From Paraspadella gotoi (lineage: Eukaryota; Chaetognatha), in the NCBI GenBank assembly GCA_051294375.1, contig CM119267.1, positions 3,460,192-3,524,191 of the forward strand: DNA of 64,000 nucleotides, written 5' to 3'. The notes under the pieces are model-generated. The model saw only the letters and a program-made list of their open reading frames with translations, was not told the DNA's origin and searched no databases. Made by a program: the position numbers and the translations under genes. This document shows positions 12,401-26,617 of the stretch, one piece after another (within the stretch, counting starts at the first letter, position 1; the number at the start of each line of letters is the position of its first letter).

Positions 12401-13748
12401 TGTAAGCGTCTGGTCGAGATGTGTAAATTTGGTGCAAGCAAAGATTATTTCTTCAGAGTCGGAGGCAAGATAGCTTGTTTATTATCCAGTCGATAGGCTA
12501 TGTTGACTTAAGTCCTCCATCCCTCTTAGACGAGAATAACATAGCAGCTTTCAATTAAGACTTTCTACCAATGTATCTGGCTTCCTTATCAATGAAATGT
12601 ATCACTCTGTAATATGTATATAATAAAACTAAAAACTTAATCGAAACGAAATCCTTTCCGCCTTGGTTGGTTCAGCCTTCGCCAAACCGGGCGGGTTCGG
12701 CTTCGCCGGCCTCGGCTCCAACAAACCCATTTTCGCTTCGCCTAAATCGAAAGAAGAAGAAGAGGAGAATGATGATGATGAGGAAGTTTCTGGCGGTGCC
12801 GATCCGCACTTCGAACCCGTCGTTCCTCTTCCTGAGCTCGTCTCCGTTAAGACCGGTGGGTGGTTTCTCTAACTGTGACGTTTATACGTTGGTGGTTGTA
12901 AAATGTAAATAATAATGTATTAAGTTAATAACTCATTCCTGCAATCAGGCGAAGAAGGAGACGAGGTGTTGTTCTGCAGCAGAGCGAAGCTTTACCGGAT
13001 TGACGACAAAGCCTGGAAAGAGAGAGGTACATTTAGAAAGAGGGAAAGTAAGGGGAAAAAAAGAAAGTAAAGATAAAGAAAAATGATTGCGTCTAGTACA
13101 TTCTTAGTATACATGAAATTAAAGTAGCCTATAGCTCAAAGTCTCTTTTTTGTTAGGTGTTGGTGAAATGAAGTTGCTACAGAATCCGCGGACGAATCGT
13201 TTACGCGTTCTTCACCGACGAGAACAAGTGTACAAGGTGGTGTGCAATCACTTGGTGGAGGCGGGAACCAAGATGACTCCGCTGTCCACCTCGGAAGCCG
13301 CCATCTGCTGGTATGCGCAGGACTTCAGCGAGGGAAGCGAAGGGAAAACGGAGCAATTTGCCGCCAGGTAAAATTAAAATTAAAATTAATCGCGGAAGAC
13401 TCAAATGTTGGCTTTTGACAGTTTTTAGTTATGAATCGTGCTAGTTTTTAAGATAATTTTCCAGGTACTAAATAAACATTGGCATACGATATTATAAATA
13501 TTAAATTATTTTGAAGTTACTTTGGAGAGTTTGTCACGCTTGCCCTCTGTTTGTAAGAAAACGAGGGTTGGCCTCGATGGCCAGGAAAGGATCGAACCGC
13601 CTTTTCTTTCTCCAGATTCAAAACAAAGAACATTTGCGACGAATTCAAATCGATCGTGGACGCTGCGGCGGAGAGAGAGAGAAATAAGGCCGAGGAAGAG
13701 GATGGGGAGAAGCAAGACAGCGAGACAGAATCGAACAACGGATACTGA
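3500..13748 (+). CDS. RANBP2: Nuclear pore protein RANBP2/Nup358-like, with TPR, four Ran-binding domains, two zinc fingers and FG repeats
   Basis: Nup358 forms the cytoplasmic filaments of the nuclear pore, binds Ran-GTP and, in vertebrates, acts as a SUMO E3 ligase. Sixteen exons join in phase to 2806 residues: 3500-3584, 3686-3918, 4024-4212, 4306-4450, 4540-4678, 4749-4884, 5098-10909, 11007-11233, 11310-11496, 11567-11709, 11801-12146, 12225-12401, 12676-12855, 12949-13026, 13157-13367 and 13616-13748. Order of domains: N-terminal TPR region, coiled coil (6970-7160), acidic stretch (7525-7620), RanBD1 (~8340-8735, residues ~1390-1522), RanBD2 (~9030-9455), two RanBP2 zinc fingers (~9601-9670 and ~9739-9810), FG cluster (9895-10560), RanBD3 (11310-~11880), one internal-repeat-like segment (~11969-12052) and RanBD4 (~12806-13690). 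There is no C-terminal cyclophilin domain, and only two zinc fingers, placed after RanBD2. Exon 7 alone is 5.8 kb. Confidence 0.92.
12424..12568. repeat. Dispersed repeat, copy B (rearranged, in RANBP2 intron 12)
   Basis: The core block GGCAAGATAGCTTGTTTATT is in forward orientation. It is followed by ACATAGCAG and CTTTCAATTAAGACTTTCT, which match the reverse complement of the left end of copies A and C. The two halves are therefore inverted relative to each other, suggesting a rearranged or degenerate copy. Confidence 0.6.
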
Positions 13749-14790
13749 AAACAAACGCATCGGGGGAAAATACAACGAGGAAAAGACACGAGACTCATGC
13801 GAACATGCGTCGACGCTGTTTTCCGTTTAGATTCTTAATTATTTTTCAACGATTTTTTATTCAAAAAAAAAAAAAAATTAATAAATAACGAAAAGAGGAG
13901 AATTTGTATTTCAATATCTTCGACTTCGTATTAGCCCCAAAACGGTCGTGAAAACTTTTTATCGCTTTTTGATTATGGGAAATTTATTAAGATGATTTGT
14001 CTGATGCTTTATACGATTTTTGCCATTGTGTTTTGAACATAAGCGATTTATTTTCTACGAACGCAGTTCTAACTGTAATTGGATGTCTGCCAGGTTTACA
14101 ATTACAAACAGGGACCTTTCTTGGCTGTTTATTTCATTGGGTCGTTTATTGGCCAATAAGACTTTGATTCTTTTCTTTTGTTTCGTTTTGATCAGCAACA
14201 CCTTCGTGATCTCTGTCGTTTGTTCATGTTCGATTGTTAAGTTTTATTACTTGCTATAGTTTTAATTTTGAATATCTCACATATAACGCCTCATACGTTA
14301 TGTCTGTTTCGTCTGTTAAGGATTTGGCTTTGTGTTTTTCCTCGTTGGTTTATCCGTTAATATTGTAGGGCTAAATTTTATGGCTTAAATGATTTAAATA
14401 TTTGTAGTATGGAGTATCCTTTATCCAGATGTTTATTAAAATGAAAGATTGAAAGAATTAATGGAATTCAAGGGAAGATGGACTGAAAAACATACATTTG
14501 ATGGAGACAATAATCACCCTCTAACACATTTCTCCATATAAAAACCGAACTGAAAATACGACCTTTAAAAATCTTTGCGATTCCCTTGGTTATTACTTCT
14601 TCGTCGTTTTCAAGAACATTTCAAAACCACTAGTAAAATTCAAGTTTGCTTGTAAGGCTACTGGGACTTGGGTTAATCTTTGGCATCATCAGTTCAAAGG
14701 CGCCGCGTGAAGATTTTGTGTCAAACTTTTTTTTTTACATTCGTTATAACTTCGCGTTTTTTTATTCATTTTTCTTAATGTTTTATAGAG
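13749..14790. other. RANBP2-RRS1 intergenic region, no gene seen
   Basis: This is 1.04 kb of AT-rich sequence with homopolymer runs near 13862 and 14729. An open frame at 14020-14259 lacks an ATG start and has no recognisable protein features. The last bases before the RRS1 start, a pyrimidine-rich run ending TTTTATAG two bases before the ATG at 14791, look like a 3' splice site. An untranslated upstream exon or a trans-splice acceptor is therefore possible. Confidence 0.6.
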
Positions 14791-16241
14791 ATGGCCGACA
14801 TTGTGGAAAACGTGTTAAAAGGCGAAGCTGAGCGAGAAAAACAATTTAAACCCATAGATGTATTTCGAGAGATCGATCCCAATGTGGACGAGGGGAATCT
14901 CGTCGTCGAGGACATTAACGCCTTCGATGGACAGAGTTATCACCAGCGTCGGGAGAGTTATTTGCTCGATTTGGCGCGGGACAGCACGCAAATACTGTTC
15001 AACAGAATATGGCAGCTTCCCAAAGGTGCGTTATCGAAAGCTCCGGGATTTCGAAGTGGCTCTCGATGAACAACCTTTTTTTTTCTCGCCAGAGAGAAAA
15101 GAGGACGCGGTGTTGGCGAAACTCCCCGAACCCACGATTCTGTTGCCCCGAGAAAAACCGGTGCCCAAACCCAAACCGGAAACGAGGTTCGAACGCTTCG
15201 CCCGCATGAAGGGGATGAAGAAACGGAAGAAGGACAAGTTGGTCTACGACGATAAGAGCGGAAAGTGGAAACGGAGACACGGATACGATAAGGCCAACGA
15301 GAAGGAGAAATCTTGGATGATCCCTTATAAAAAGTCCGAGGTGAGTGGGATCGAGTTTGTACAAAGGATAGGATTAATTGGACGCACAAAGCTAATTAAG
15401 TATTAAGTATTAAATATTTTAACAAGGTTTATTTACCGTTCACGCTCGACGTTTGCAGGATTCTTCGGTGGATCTTTTCCAAAAGCAAAACGAAGCCAAG
15501 AAGGAACGCGTAGCGAAGAACGAGCTTCAACGCTTGCGTAATCTGGCGAAGTCGAGTGGATTGAAGAAAGTTCCAGGCATCGGGTCGACTCCGTCAGAAA
15601 AGCCTACCAAGGAAGACCTGGGACGCCAGTTTCATTCGGCGAAAAAGGTTTGAGAAAAGTTTTACTTCCCCATTAGCCGTCACTGGGATCTCTCTAATAT
15701 TACCATTACCTCACTTCTTTTTGAACCTAGGCGACCGCCTCCATCGGAAAGTTCGAGGGCAACCTCCCGAAAGAACGAAAACTCAAGGGCGGGGAGGGAA
15801 AGAAGCGGCAATTCGCACCTTTGCACGGCGACATGTCGGGCGAGAAGAACCGTCAGCTCGACATCCTCAAACATCTTCAGTCGGGCAGGAAAATTCTCAA
15901 CGAAACGAAGGCCGCCAATCAAGTTATTCGCAGCGAAGAATCGGAACGGGCGAAAAAGAAAAAAGCTGGAGAGACGAAGAGGTGATTTATTTCCCCCCCC
16001 CCCGTTTATTTCGTAAATAAAATATTGTTGGATGGTTATTATTTTTATTTTTTGTAAATCAAAAGTCTAGTTTTTGATGTAATAAAACAATTTTTTCTTG
16101 TTTAGGATGCGAGAAGGCAAGAGGAGCAAAGGCGCGATTCGAAAAGAAGCCAAAAACAAAACTTATGCGAAAAAGCCCAAAAATGTTGGCGGAAAAAAAA
16201 TGAGCGGGGGAAAGGGGTCGAAGGGGAAGGGCAAGAAATAA
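14791..16241 (+). CDS. RRS1: Ribosome biogenesis regulatory protein RRS1
   Basis: RRS1 is a nucleolar factor that, with RPF2, loads the 5S RNP into pre-60S particles. Five exons (14791-15025, 15093-15340, 15459-15647, 15731-15981, 16106-16241) give 352 residues, close to human (about 365). Diagnostic blocks are the N-terminal NVDEGNLVVEDINAF, LLDLARDSTQILFNRIWQLP across the exon 1 end, LPEPTILLPREKPVPKPKP and the basic RFERFARMKGMKKRKKDKLV. The C-terminus is lysine/glycine-rich and suits nucleolar retention. An acceptor-like TTTTATAG lies immediately before the ATG. Confidence 0.94.
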
Positions 16242-16432
16242 TGGGAGAACATCTGACTCTCGCGCGAAAACTTTAAGGGTTTTTTTTTTCTTTCCTCGCT
16301 TCGGTCTGTTTATTTTTTCTCGTTGTTGTTGTTGATCCGTTTTCGCAACGCGTATTCCACTTCGTTGATCGCATCTTACGTACTCAAGGAACAGATGAAA
16401 GACTCGCATTGACTTCCTCATTTTATCCAATT

Positions 16433-17704
16433 ATGAACGACTCGGTGGCGATGGAGGACAACGACAACGCGTTACCCGTTAAGAGTCGCATCTTAATTCA
16501 GCCCGATTGGGAAGCGGGAAGGAAAGCTTGGCTCATGGTCAAGACGCCCGACGAACCCTCCATCCGCGGCATCTTCGACGACGCCGTCGGCTCAGAGACT
16601 TTCGAGCAAGACGGATTCACGGTTCGCAAGCTCCGGCGCTCGTTAATCGGCGTGACTCACCCTCGCGCCGGATACATGGCGCTTTTCGCGGCGCCCTCCT
16701 ACGTTTGGCCGACGATTCACAATAAGAGCACGATTTGTCTGGACGTCTCCGATGGCGGCCTCGGCGCCTCCGCCTCCTCCGAGGGGGATTTGCTTGTGTG
16801 GACGACCTCCAATGGAGAGGTTCGTCGGCGCCTACAGGGCCACGTCGATGCTATCTATGCATGCCGATTCTTCCCATCGGGCACCGTCCTTCTTTCCGGT
16901 GGCGCCGATTTCCGGCTGAAGATCTGGTCCGCAGAATCCGGCGTTTGCGCGGCCACGTTGTTGGGTCATCGCGGGGCGATCAACGATGTCGCCATTGTCG
17001 AACGAGGCCGCAATATTCTCTCCTGTGGTCGAGACGGCACCGTCAAACTCTGGGACGTCGGTCGTTCTCATTGTCTTCACTCTTTCAATGATCTTGCTGT
17101 TGGCGTCGTCAACGCCATCTCGCTCGGCGCCGTCGAAAGCTGTCACGCGGGGGCCTCCGGCGCCATATCCTCCGAAGATCAGCGGGAGGTTGGCACCCAA
17201 GACAAATTCCTCATCGTCGCCGGTGAAGGATCGGGCGATGGAGCGGGAAAAATAATCGGTCTCGATCTCAAGTCTCGGGAGGCGATCTTTGATTTACCGA
17301 CGACGGCGCCGACCAACGCCACTTTAGTCTTGAACGAACGAACCTTCGTCTACGGATTGCACGACGGCACTGTCGCCGTCGTCGACATCCGCAACGTCGG
17401 ACGAACCCTCTTCCTTGAGAAAGAGTCGAGGGGCGCCGTGCTCGACCTGAAGCGATTCTCGACCGGTTTTCTCAAGTCAACCCAAGACGGTTCCGTCGTT
17501 TACGTCTCGGCGAAGACGATCATTTCGCCCTCGGGTAACGGTGACGGCTCGAGCGGCGTCGTTTTGGAACTCAGCGGTCCCGAATGCGATCCGGTTTACA
17601 AAGTCGCGACTGAAAATGGCAACGCTGTTTACACGGCTTGTAGGGACGGAATCATTCGAAAGTATCTCTTGGACGCTGAGTTGATGAAAAATGCCTCTTC
17701 GTAG
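16433..17704 (+). CDS. PAAF1: Proteasomal ATPase-associated factor 1 (PAAF1/Rpn14-like WD40 protein)
   Basis: PAAF1 is a chaperone of 19S proteasome assembly that binds ATPase subunits. It is encoded here in a single exon of 423 residues (human about 392). WD40 repeats are recognisable around GDLLVWTTSNGEVRRRLQGH, ADFRLKIWSAESGVCAATL and CGRDGTVKLWDVGRSHCL, with GH and WD-type ends. The ATG at 16433 is chosen because the frame upstream lacks another ATG; a second in-frame ATG lies at MEDNDN seven codons in. It starts 191 bp after RRS1 and stops 139 bp before DIMT1. Assignment to PAAF1 rather than another WD40 protein rests on overall resemblance, including the N-terminal region. Confidence 0.8.
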   Translation: MNDSVAMEDNDNALPVKSRILIQPDWEAGRKAWLMVKTPDEPSIRGIFDDAVGSETFEQDGFTVRKLRRSLIGVTHPRAGYMALFAAPSYVWPTIHNKSTICLDVSDGGLGASASSEGDLLVWTTSNGEVRRRLQGHVDAIYACRFFPSGTVLLSGGADFRLKIWSAESGVCAATLLGHRGAINDVAIVERGRNILSCGRDGTVKLWDVGRSHCLHSFNDLAVGVVNAISLGAVESCHAGASGAISSEDQREVGTQDKFLIVAGEGSGDGAGKIIGLDLKSREAIFDLPTTAPTNATLVLNERTFVYGLHDGTVAVVDIRNVGRTLFLEKESRGAVLDLKRFSTGFLKSTQDGSVVYVSAKTIISPSGNGDGSSGVVLELSGPECDPVYKVATENGNAVYTACRDGIIRKYLLDAELMKNASS

Positions 17705-17783
17705 CCTCATCGAATTTATACTCGTCGAATGTCCATTGTGATAACATTTTTTTATACTTTATGAAACTTAAAATCCCTCATAA

Positions 17784-18834
<1,051 letters not shown>

Positions 18835-18953
18835 AAAAAAAAATTAAACCGAGTTGTTAATTTCGAATCTAGTCTAGTTATATATATATAATTCGTTATT
18901 TTTTTTCCCCAGATTTTTAAAAAGTCTAATTTCTTAAACTTTTTCAAAAAGCC

Positions 18954-19507
<554 letters not shown>

Positions 19508-19837
19508 AACCGGGGATCCAGTTGGACGTTTGCTAGATAGCGATAAGGGGTCGAGCGATGCCGCGTGGCTTTATTTTGAATTTTTCAGAATAGACATTTC
19601 TCATGTCAACGAATTTTTTTGTTTTCGAATTTGTTTTTAAAAAAAACGAGTTAACGCTTCCATTTGAAAAAAAATAAAAATTAATTTTCATTTTCTTAGA
19701 CCTGAATGTTTTATCGTTGATAATTTCCATTTGGTTTCGAACACGAAATAAAAGCCAAAAAGTGCAAATGACAAAGTTTACTTCCCTCTTGATTTGTCAA
19801 CCGTCGTCGTCGTCCTGATCGAATAAAAGAGCAGACG
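19508..19837. other. RPS14-RRAGC intergenic spacer
   Basis: This is 330 bp of AT-rich sequence holding candidate polyadenylation signals for RPS14 (AATAAA at 19673 and 19747). No coding potential is seen on either strand. The last 50 bases before the RRAGC start are richer in CG and TCG triplets. Confidence 0.6.
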
Positions 19838-22656
19838 ATGGCTTTCGATGGGGAGGACAACTTCGTGGGCTCCTTTCCCAACGACTTTCACTACGCCGAC
19901 AACGATGAATCTGGCGTGCTCGGCGGCGGACCGCTCGGCGACGCAATCTCTCCCGATTCCGTGCAAATGTGCAAACCGAGGATTTTGCTCATGGGGTTGA
20001 GAAGAAGCGGAAAGTCTTCCATTCAAAAGGTTTTTAGTTGCGCCGCGAGTACTCGCGGAGCAACTCTATAAGTCACTTTTCGGTCCGTCGGTATGCCTGT
20101 CCGTCGGTTCGTCCCACTTACGTTAAAAATGCTCATGATTTCCATACAGTTGGTTGCTCATTTGTTAAGACAGGAAAAAAACTTAAATCTAAGGGACTGC
20201 TAGCACCGCCTTCAGGAAATAAAAGACAGATGCAGTGCTTGTCATTAATACACGGGCTAAGAAAGTTATGGTAGTCATGTCACGTCATGTCACAAGAAAC
20301 ACGTGTTAAGGCAGTCACTGCGGTGCAACACATTTGAATTGCCTTTGTTATTATTAGGAAGTATGTTATTTAAATTGCTTCGTTTTTTTTCTCCAAGACG
20401 AAGATTTTTCGGGGCTTTTATTTGTTTGTTTTAAACCGTTTATAGTAATATTTTTTTCTCCTATCAGGTCGTATTCCACAAAATGTCTCCAAACGAGACG
20501 CTGTTTCTGGAGAGCACCAACAAGATCGTCCGGGACGACGTCTCCAATAGTTCCTTCGTTCAGTTCGAAATATGGGATTTCCCCGGTCAACTTAACCCAT
20601 TTGATCCCACCTTTGATTCGGAATCGATATTCGGCGGATGCGGCGCCCTCATTTTCGTCATCGATTCGCAGGTTGTACTTAATGGGGTGCTGAGACTCAT
20701 TGGTGTCTGAAGAAAAATAAGAAAAGTTATGAACTATTGTTCTATTTTCTGTCGATCAGGATGATTACGTGGAGGCATTGACTAAGCTGAATCAAACCGT
20801 CACTCGGGCCTTTAAAGTCAATCCGAGCATCAAATTTGAAGTCTTCATTCATAAGGTGATGTTTGTTACCCTTAATGTCTCACAATAAGATGAAACATGT
20901 GGGGAAGGGGGGCGGGTTCTTCTTACTTTCTCTTCTCTCCATCCCCTTAATTTCTTTTTCCACGCCATCTTCACGTGAAAGTAGTCACCTTGAACAGCCA
21001 TCTTTTTATTTTTCTATCCATCTCTCACACCAGTTAAGTCCGTCTGTAGAAAATCTTTTGTATTTTCTATGCCTGCGGGTCGCGCGTTCGAGGCGTCGGC
21101 CGTCGGATGAACAGGTTTTGACAAGGAGCAAGGATATCGTAGTATCTTACTAAATCTCGAAGCGTAAAGAAAACGTCAAAAAATGTAGAATAAATTGTAA
21201 ATTATTTGTATTTTTGAATCAATGAAAAGTCGAAAAGATGTTTGTAATAAATCCTTGGATCCGTAAAAACTACGTTTCCAGACGGCCGATCTTTTCTTTA
21301 AAAATGATTCTGATCGAATAACAAGTGGCGAGGTTTTCGTCCGAAAGAAAGCCACGAGAAAGCGACAAGAACGGTGAAAAGATAAGGTTAGGTAAGGTCA
21401 ATTTAAATGACTAAAAAAGAATGACCCGACGCGAGGTAACGAAATATCTTTCTTTTTCTCTCCATTTGAGACATTTATTGTGTATTAAAAAAGTAATAAA
21501 GAAAAAACCAAGATTTTTAGACAGACTTTGGACCGGGCGCGACCTGAGATGCCAGGACGTGATTGGTCGGTGGTCGCGTCCTGTGACGCGACTCCCTCCA
21601 ATCGGGTGTTAGGGGAGATGCGCGGGAATCTTGCAAACTAAAAAGTATAAAAGGGGCAGCAGCCTAAGTAATTTTGTTCCAACTCCAAGTTCTTTCGCAC
21701 ATTGAAACACTGTGCCTTGATCCTCAATTTAAAAATTTGACAAAATTTGTAAAGCTTTGAAAATCAATTTTAATTTTTCAAATCTACCAAAAAAACTCAA
21801 TCTTGGTGCGAGAAGTTACGTATTTCTACAGACTTGGGCTGCTTAGCTACTTCTGCTACAAAAAAGAATGTAAAAGCCCTAAAATTGTTCTCCTTTCGGC
21901 TGACCTCAGGTCGACGGCCTCTCGGACGATCACAAGATTGAAGCGCAGCGCGACATCTACCAGCACGCCACCGACGGCCTCGCCGACGTCGGCCTCGAGG
22001 GCATTCACCTCGGCTTCTATTTGACCTCCATCTACGACCATTCCATCTTTGAGGCCTTTTCCAAGGTCGTTCAAAAACTCATTCCTCAGCTGCCGACGCT
22101 GGAGAACCTGCTCAACATCCTCATCTCGAACAGCGGGATCGAGAAAGCTTTCCTCTTCGACGTCGTCTCCAAGATCTACATCGCAACAGATTCTTCGCCC
22201 GTCGATATGCAGTCCTACGAGTTGTGTTGCGACATGATCGACGTCGTGATCGACATGATGTTCATCTACGGCGTCAGGGACGACATCATGAACGGCGGAG
22301 CCGCGGCCGCCGCAGCTTCCCCACCCGGCGCAGTCGCCGGCTCCCCTTCGACGGAGAGCGGTTGCGCCTTTGACACGTCCTCCTCGGCCGTGATCAGACT
22401 CAACAACGCCACGGTTCTCTACATGAGAGAAGTCAACAAATACTTGGCCCTCGTCTGCATTCTTCGCGAGGACTCCTTCGATTTTCAAGGCCTTATCGAC
22501 TACAACTTTCACTGCTTTCGTCGCGCCATTCAGGACGTCTTCGAACTCCGCGCCGGCGTCATCGCCGAGAAGCAGAGTTCCGGCAACGGCTCCGAGGGAA
22601 TGCCCAACGGAGACGCCGCCGCGCTCCCGGAAGCCGTCGCCGAAGGCACGTCTTAA
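19838..22656 (+). CDS. RRAGC: Ras-related GTP-binding protein RagC/D
   Basis: RagC/D pairs with RagA/B on lysosomes to recruit and activate mTORC1 in response to amino acids. Four exons (19838-20029, 20468-20671, 20760-20855, 21910-22656) give 412 residues (human RRAGC about 399). The P-loop is [18 protein letters not shown] and the switch II region is [10 protein letters not shown]. The roadblock-type C-terminal domain lies in exon 4, starting near [21 protein letters not shown] single RagC/D is usual in invertebrates, so this probably serves both roles. Intron 1 contains a 30 bp palindrome. Intron 3 (1.05 kb) contains a promoter-like block with TATA and CCAAT motifs. AATAAA overlaps 22678-22683 after the stop. 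Confidence 0.95.
20036..20065. repeat. 30 bp near-perfect palindrome in RRAGC intron 1
   Basis: Two 15-base arms, AGTTGCGCCGCGAGT and ACTCGCGGAGCAACT, are reverse complements with one mismatch and no spacer. It lies seven bases downstream of the exon 1 donor at 20029. It could fold into a hairpin in the pre-mRNA or mark the end of a mobile element; no partner copy was found in the window. Confidence 0.8.
21560..21680 (+). promoter_or_regulatory. Promoter-like block inside RRAGC intron 3 (CCAAT boxes and TATA box)
   Basis: An inverted CCAAT (ATTGG, 21562-21566), an 8 bp-arm palindrome GTCGCGTC-CTGT-GACGCGAC (21573-21592), a forward CCAAT (21598-21602) and a TATA box TATAAAAG (21646-21653) are arranged in the order and spacing of a polymerase II promoter. 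A start site would be expected near 21675-21685. Downstream sequence up to exon 4 shows no useful open frame. It may drive an alternative RRAGC transcript or a non-coding RNA. Confidence 0.5.
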
Positions 22657-23098
22657 TTATTGTTAACTTAAGATTAAAATAAAAAAACTCCAATCATGAC
22701 TTACATTTTTTTTTACGACTGGTCCGCGTCGTAACTAATTAAATTGGGTTACGTTGAATTTTTTTCCCCCCCGACTTAATTATCCTAATTTCTGGTTCGA
22801 GTCTTTTTTTTTTTTTTTACCTCGATTTTTATTTTATTTGTTGATATTTCGGTGTTTGTAGATCAACTTGTCCGTTCGCGAAGGCCAAGTGTCGTCCAGT
22901 TGTTGGTGATAAATCGTTAACGGGTTGTGACCCCCTTCCACCAACTTCCCCTTCCTCTTTATCCCTTTATTTCTTCACCAAAACCGCGGTATTTTTTCCC
23001 CACATAAAAAAAAAATTAGAGTACCGAATTGCTTTCAGAGCGATTTGCCAAAGATTTAAAAAAACTCTTTAAAAACCTTATAAACTTCTCATCCGACG
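22657..23098. other. RRAGC-HP1 intergenic spacer
   Basis: This is 442 bp of AT- and homopolymer-rich sequence. An AATAAA at 22678-22683 likely ends RRAGC. A pyrimidine-containing CTTTCAG at about 23033-23039 precedes the HP1 start by 60 bp and resembles a leader splice acceptor. No coding sequence is seen. Confidence 0.55.
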
Positions 23099-25107
<2,009 letters not shown>

Positions 25108-25402
25108 CAACCCACGCGTTTCTCTTCATTTTAATAGCATCGAACAAACTTAACCATATCTCCCACTTCCGTTTTCGTATTTCATCATTCTAAAAAAAAA
25201 AAAAAATACGCGATTGTTTTATTGTCAAATTCTTTAATTCTGTTTCGTTTTGTTTTGACTTATATCTTATTCAAAGAATCTCCCTCAAAATAAAGCGCTC
25301 CTTTTTGTTTATCTCCCATTAAAGAATAAATTCTTCGCCCATGTTTTTTAGATCAGTAAACTACGTTAATGTTTTAGCTAAAGGGGTTTTACATATTGGG
25401 CC

Positions 25403-25998
25403 ATGGCCGACGGTCAGGGTAACGTGCAAACCATCTCCACGAGGGAACGTTTTAGATACGAGAACACTCTCGTTTGTTTGCTTCAAGGCATATCAGGTCG
25501 GCTTTCGTAGAGTAGTCAAAGATAAAACCCTCCATCTGCAGCCAAAATAAATGTCTCGACTCTCGCCTCCGCAGGCAGAAAGACGACGGTCGAGTTGAGG
25601 AACGAGTCGTCCGTCGTGGGGAAGATCCTCCACGTGGACGGGTTTATGAACGTCGACATGGTCGGCGTCAAAGTCACCGATCGATTCGGAAATCGGGAGA
25701 ACTTTGACAGATTTCACGTTCACGGAAAGCAGATCCGTTTCGTTCACATTCCAGGTTGACGTGACATGGGTTTAGTGATGATCCAAGTTATTTTTTTTTT
25801 CCTAAAATTTGAGAGATGGAGAGTTTTTTCGATCGTTTAGACGACGTAGACATGGGCAAAACGATCGAGTCGCAAATGGCGGCGCTGAGACGTCGTCGCC
25901 ATCACGTCGATAAGCAAGACAAATTGGGAACGCGGAGAAATTGGAAGGCGGATTTAAAGATGAAGGAGAAAATGAAGAGGCACGACGAGGAGAACTGA
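25403..25998 (+). CDS. LSM10: U7 snRNP Sm-like protein LSM10
   Basis: LSM10 replaces SmD1 in the U7 snRNP ring, which processes replication-dependent histone pre-mRNA. Three exons (25403-25496, 25575-25754, 25841-25998) give 143 residues (human 123). Sm1 motif residues are seen in ENTLVCLLQGISGRKTTVEL and SSVVGKILHVDGFMNVDM. The Sm2 part is GKQIRFVHIPDDVDM, which runs across the exon 2/3 junction and matches the family there. Without the last splice, a stop would follow immediately (HIPG), so the junction is needed. The C-terminus is a basic, lysine- and arginine-rich tail that is longer than in human. SMIM8 starts 127 bp downstream. Confidence 0.9.
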
Positions 25999-26125
25999 TC
26001 TCTCTTCAAACTTTTTCCCCCAAATTCTTTTGCATTTTATTTTGCGTTCAAGTTTTCCATTTTCATATGTTTCGTATTTACTCGCCGGATTTTTCCTCGG
26101 CAGATTTCTGCTTTTATATAATTTA

Positions 26126-26585
26126 ATGGAAGGGAAACCAACCAATGAAACCAAAACAGTTAAAAAAAGTCAACCCGGCGAAGGAATTAGGAAACTCCAG
26201 TCTACCACGTTTTTTCGGTGGGTCTTAACCTGATTGTGTTTCGCGGAAATCTTTCTACTACGTTTGTTGCGCTTGCGTATTAGGGTGACGAACTTCGAGC
26301 TCTACGTCAAACCGAACAAATTTGTTATGAGCCTTGGCCTCGCTTCTCTCGCCGTCGCAGTCGGTCTCATTGGTTACATGCACTACGAACAACGCCAGGC
26401 AAGTGTTATCCATTTGAAATGAGCGAACGTCAAAGCGTAACGATTTCAAAGTTTGCCTCTGAAAAACAGTGATTATCGTGATCTTCCGAATCCAGTTAGA
26501 GCAAAGAGTCGGCCCGGTGTACAAGGTCATCACCGAAGACGGTGACTACGATTATCGCCAGAAAAAGTCCAAGTGGGACATTTGA
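26126..26585 (+). CDS. SMIM8: Small integral membrane protein 8 (SMIM8)
   Basis: A small single-pass membrane protein of unknown molecular role. Three exons (26126-26217, 26284-26398, 26496-26585) give 98 residues (human 97). Conserved parts are the N-terminal [20 protein letters not shown], one hydrophobic helix from about [18 protein letters not shown], and the C-terminal [12 protein letters not shown]. The exon 2 donor is GC, not GT: CCAG|GCAAGT, the ideal GC-donor consensus. The join to TTAGAGCAAAG is in phase. A strong acceptor-like TTTTTCCTCGGCAG lies about 24 bases before the ATG. The stop lies only 32 bp before the LSM1 start. Confidence 0.88.
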
Positions 26586-26617
26586 TCCACCTTCACCCCC
26601 TTCGACCTCTCCCACCG

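Noticed and set aside
14020-14259. 79-codon open frame between Nup358 and RRS1
   Set aside because: It has no ATG at the start and its AT-rich composition is like the surrounding non-coding DNA.
22790-22815. tRNA B-box-like GGTTCGAGTC followed by a T run
   Set aside because: No A box, acceptor stem or anticodon arm could be folded upstream.
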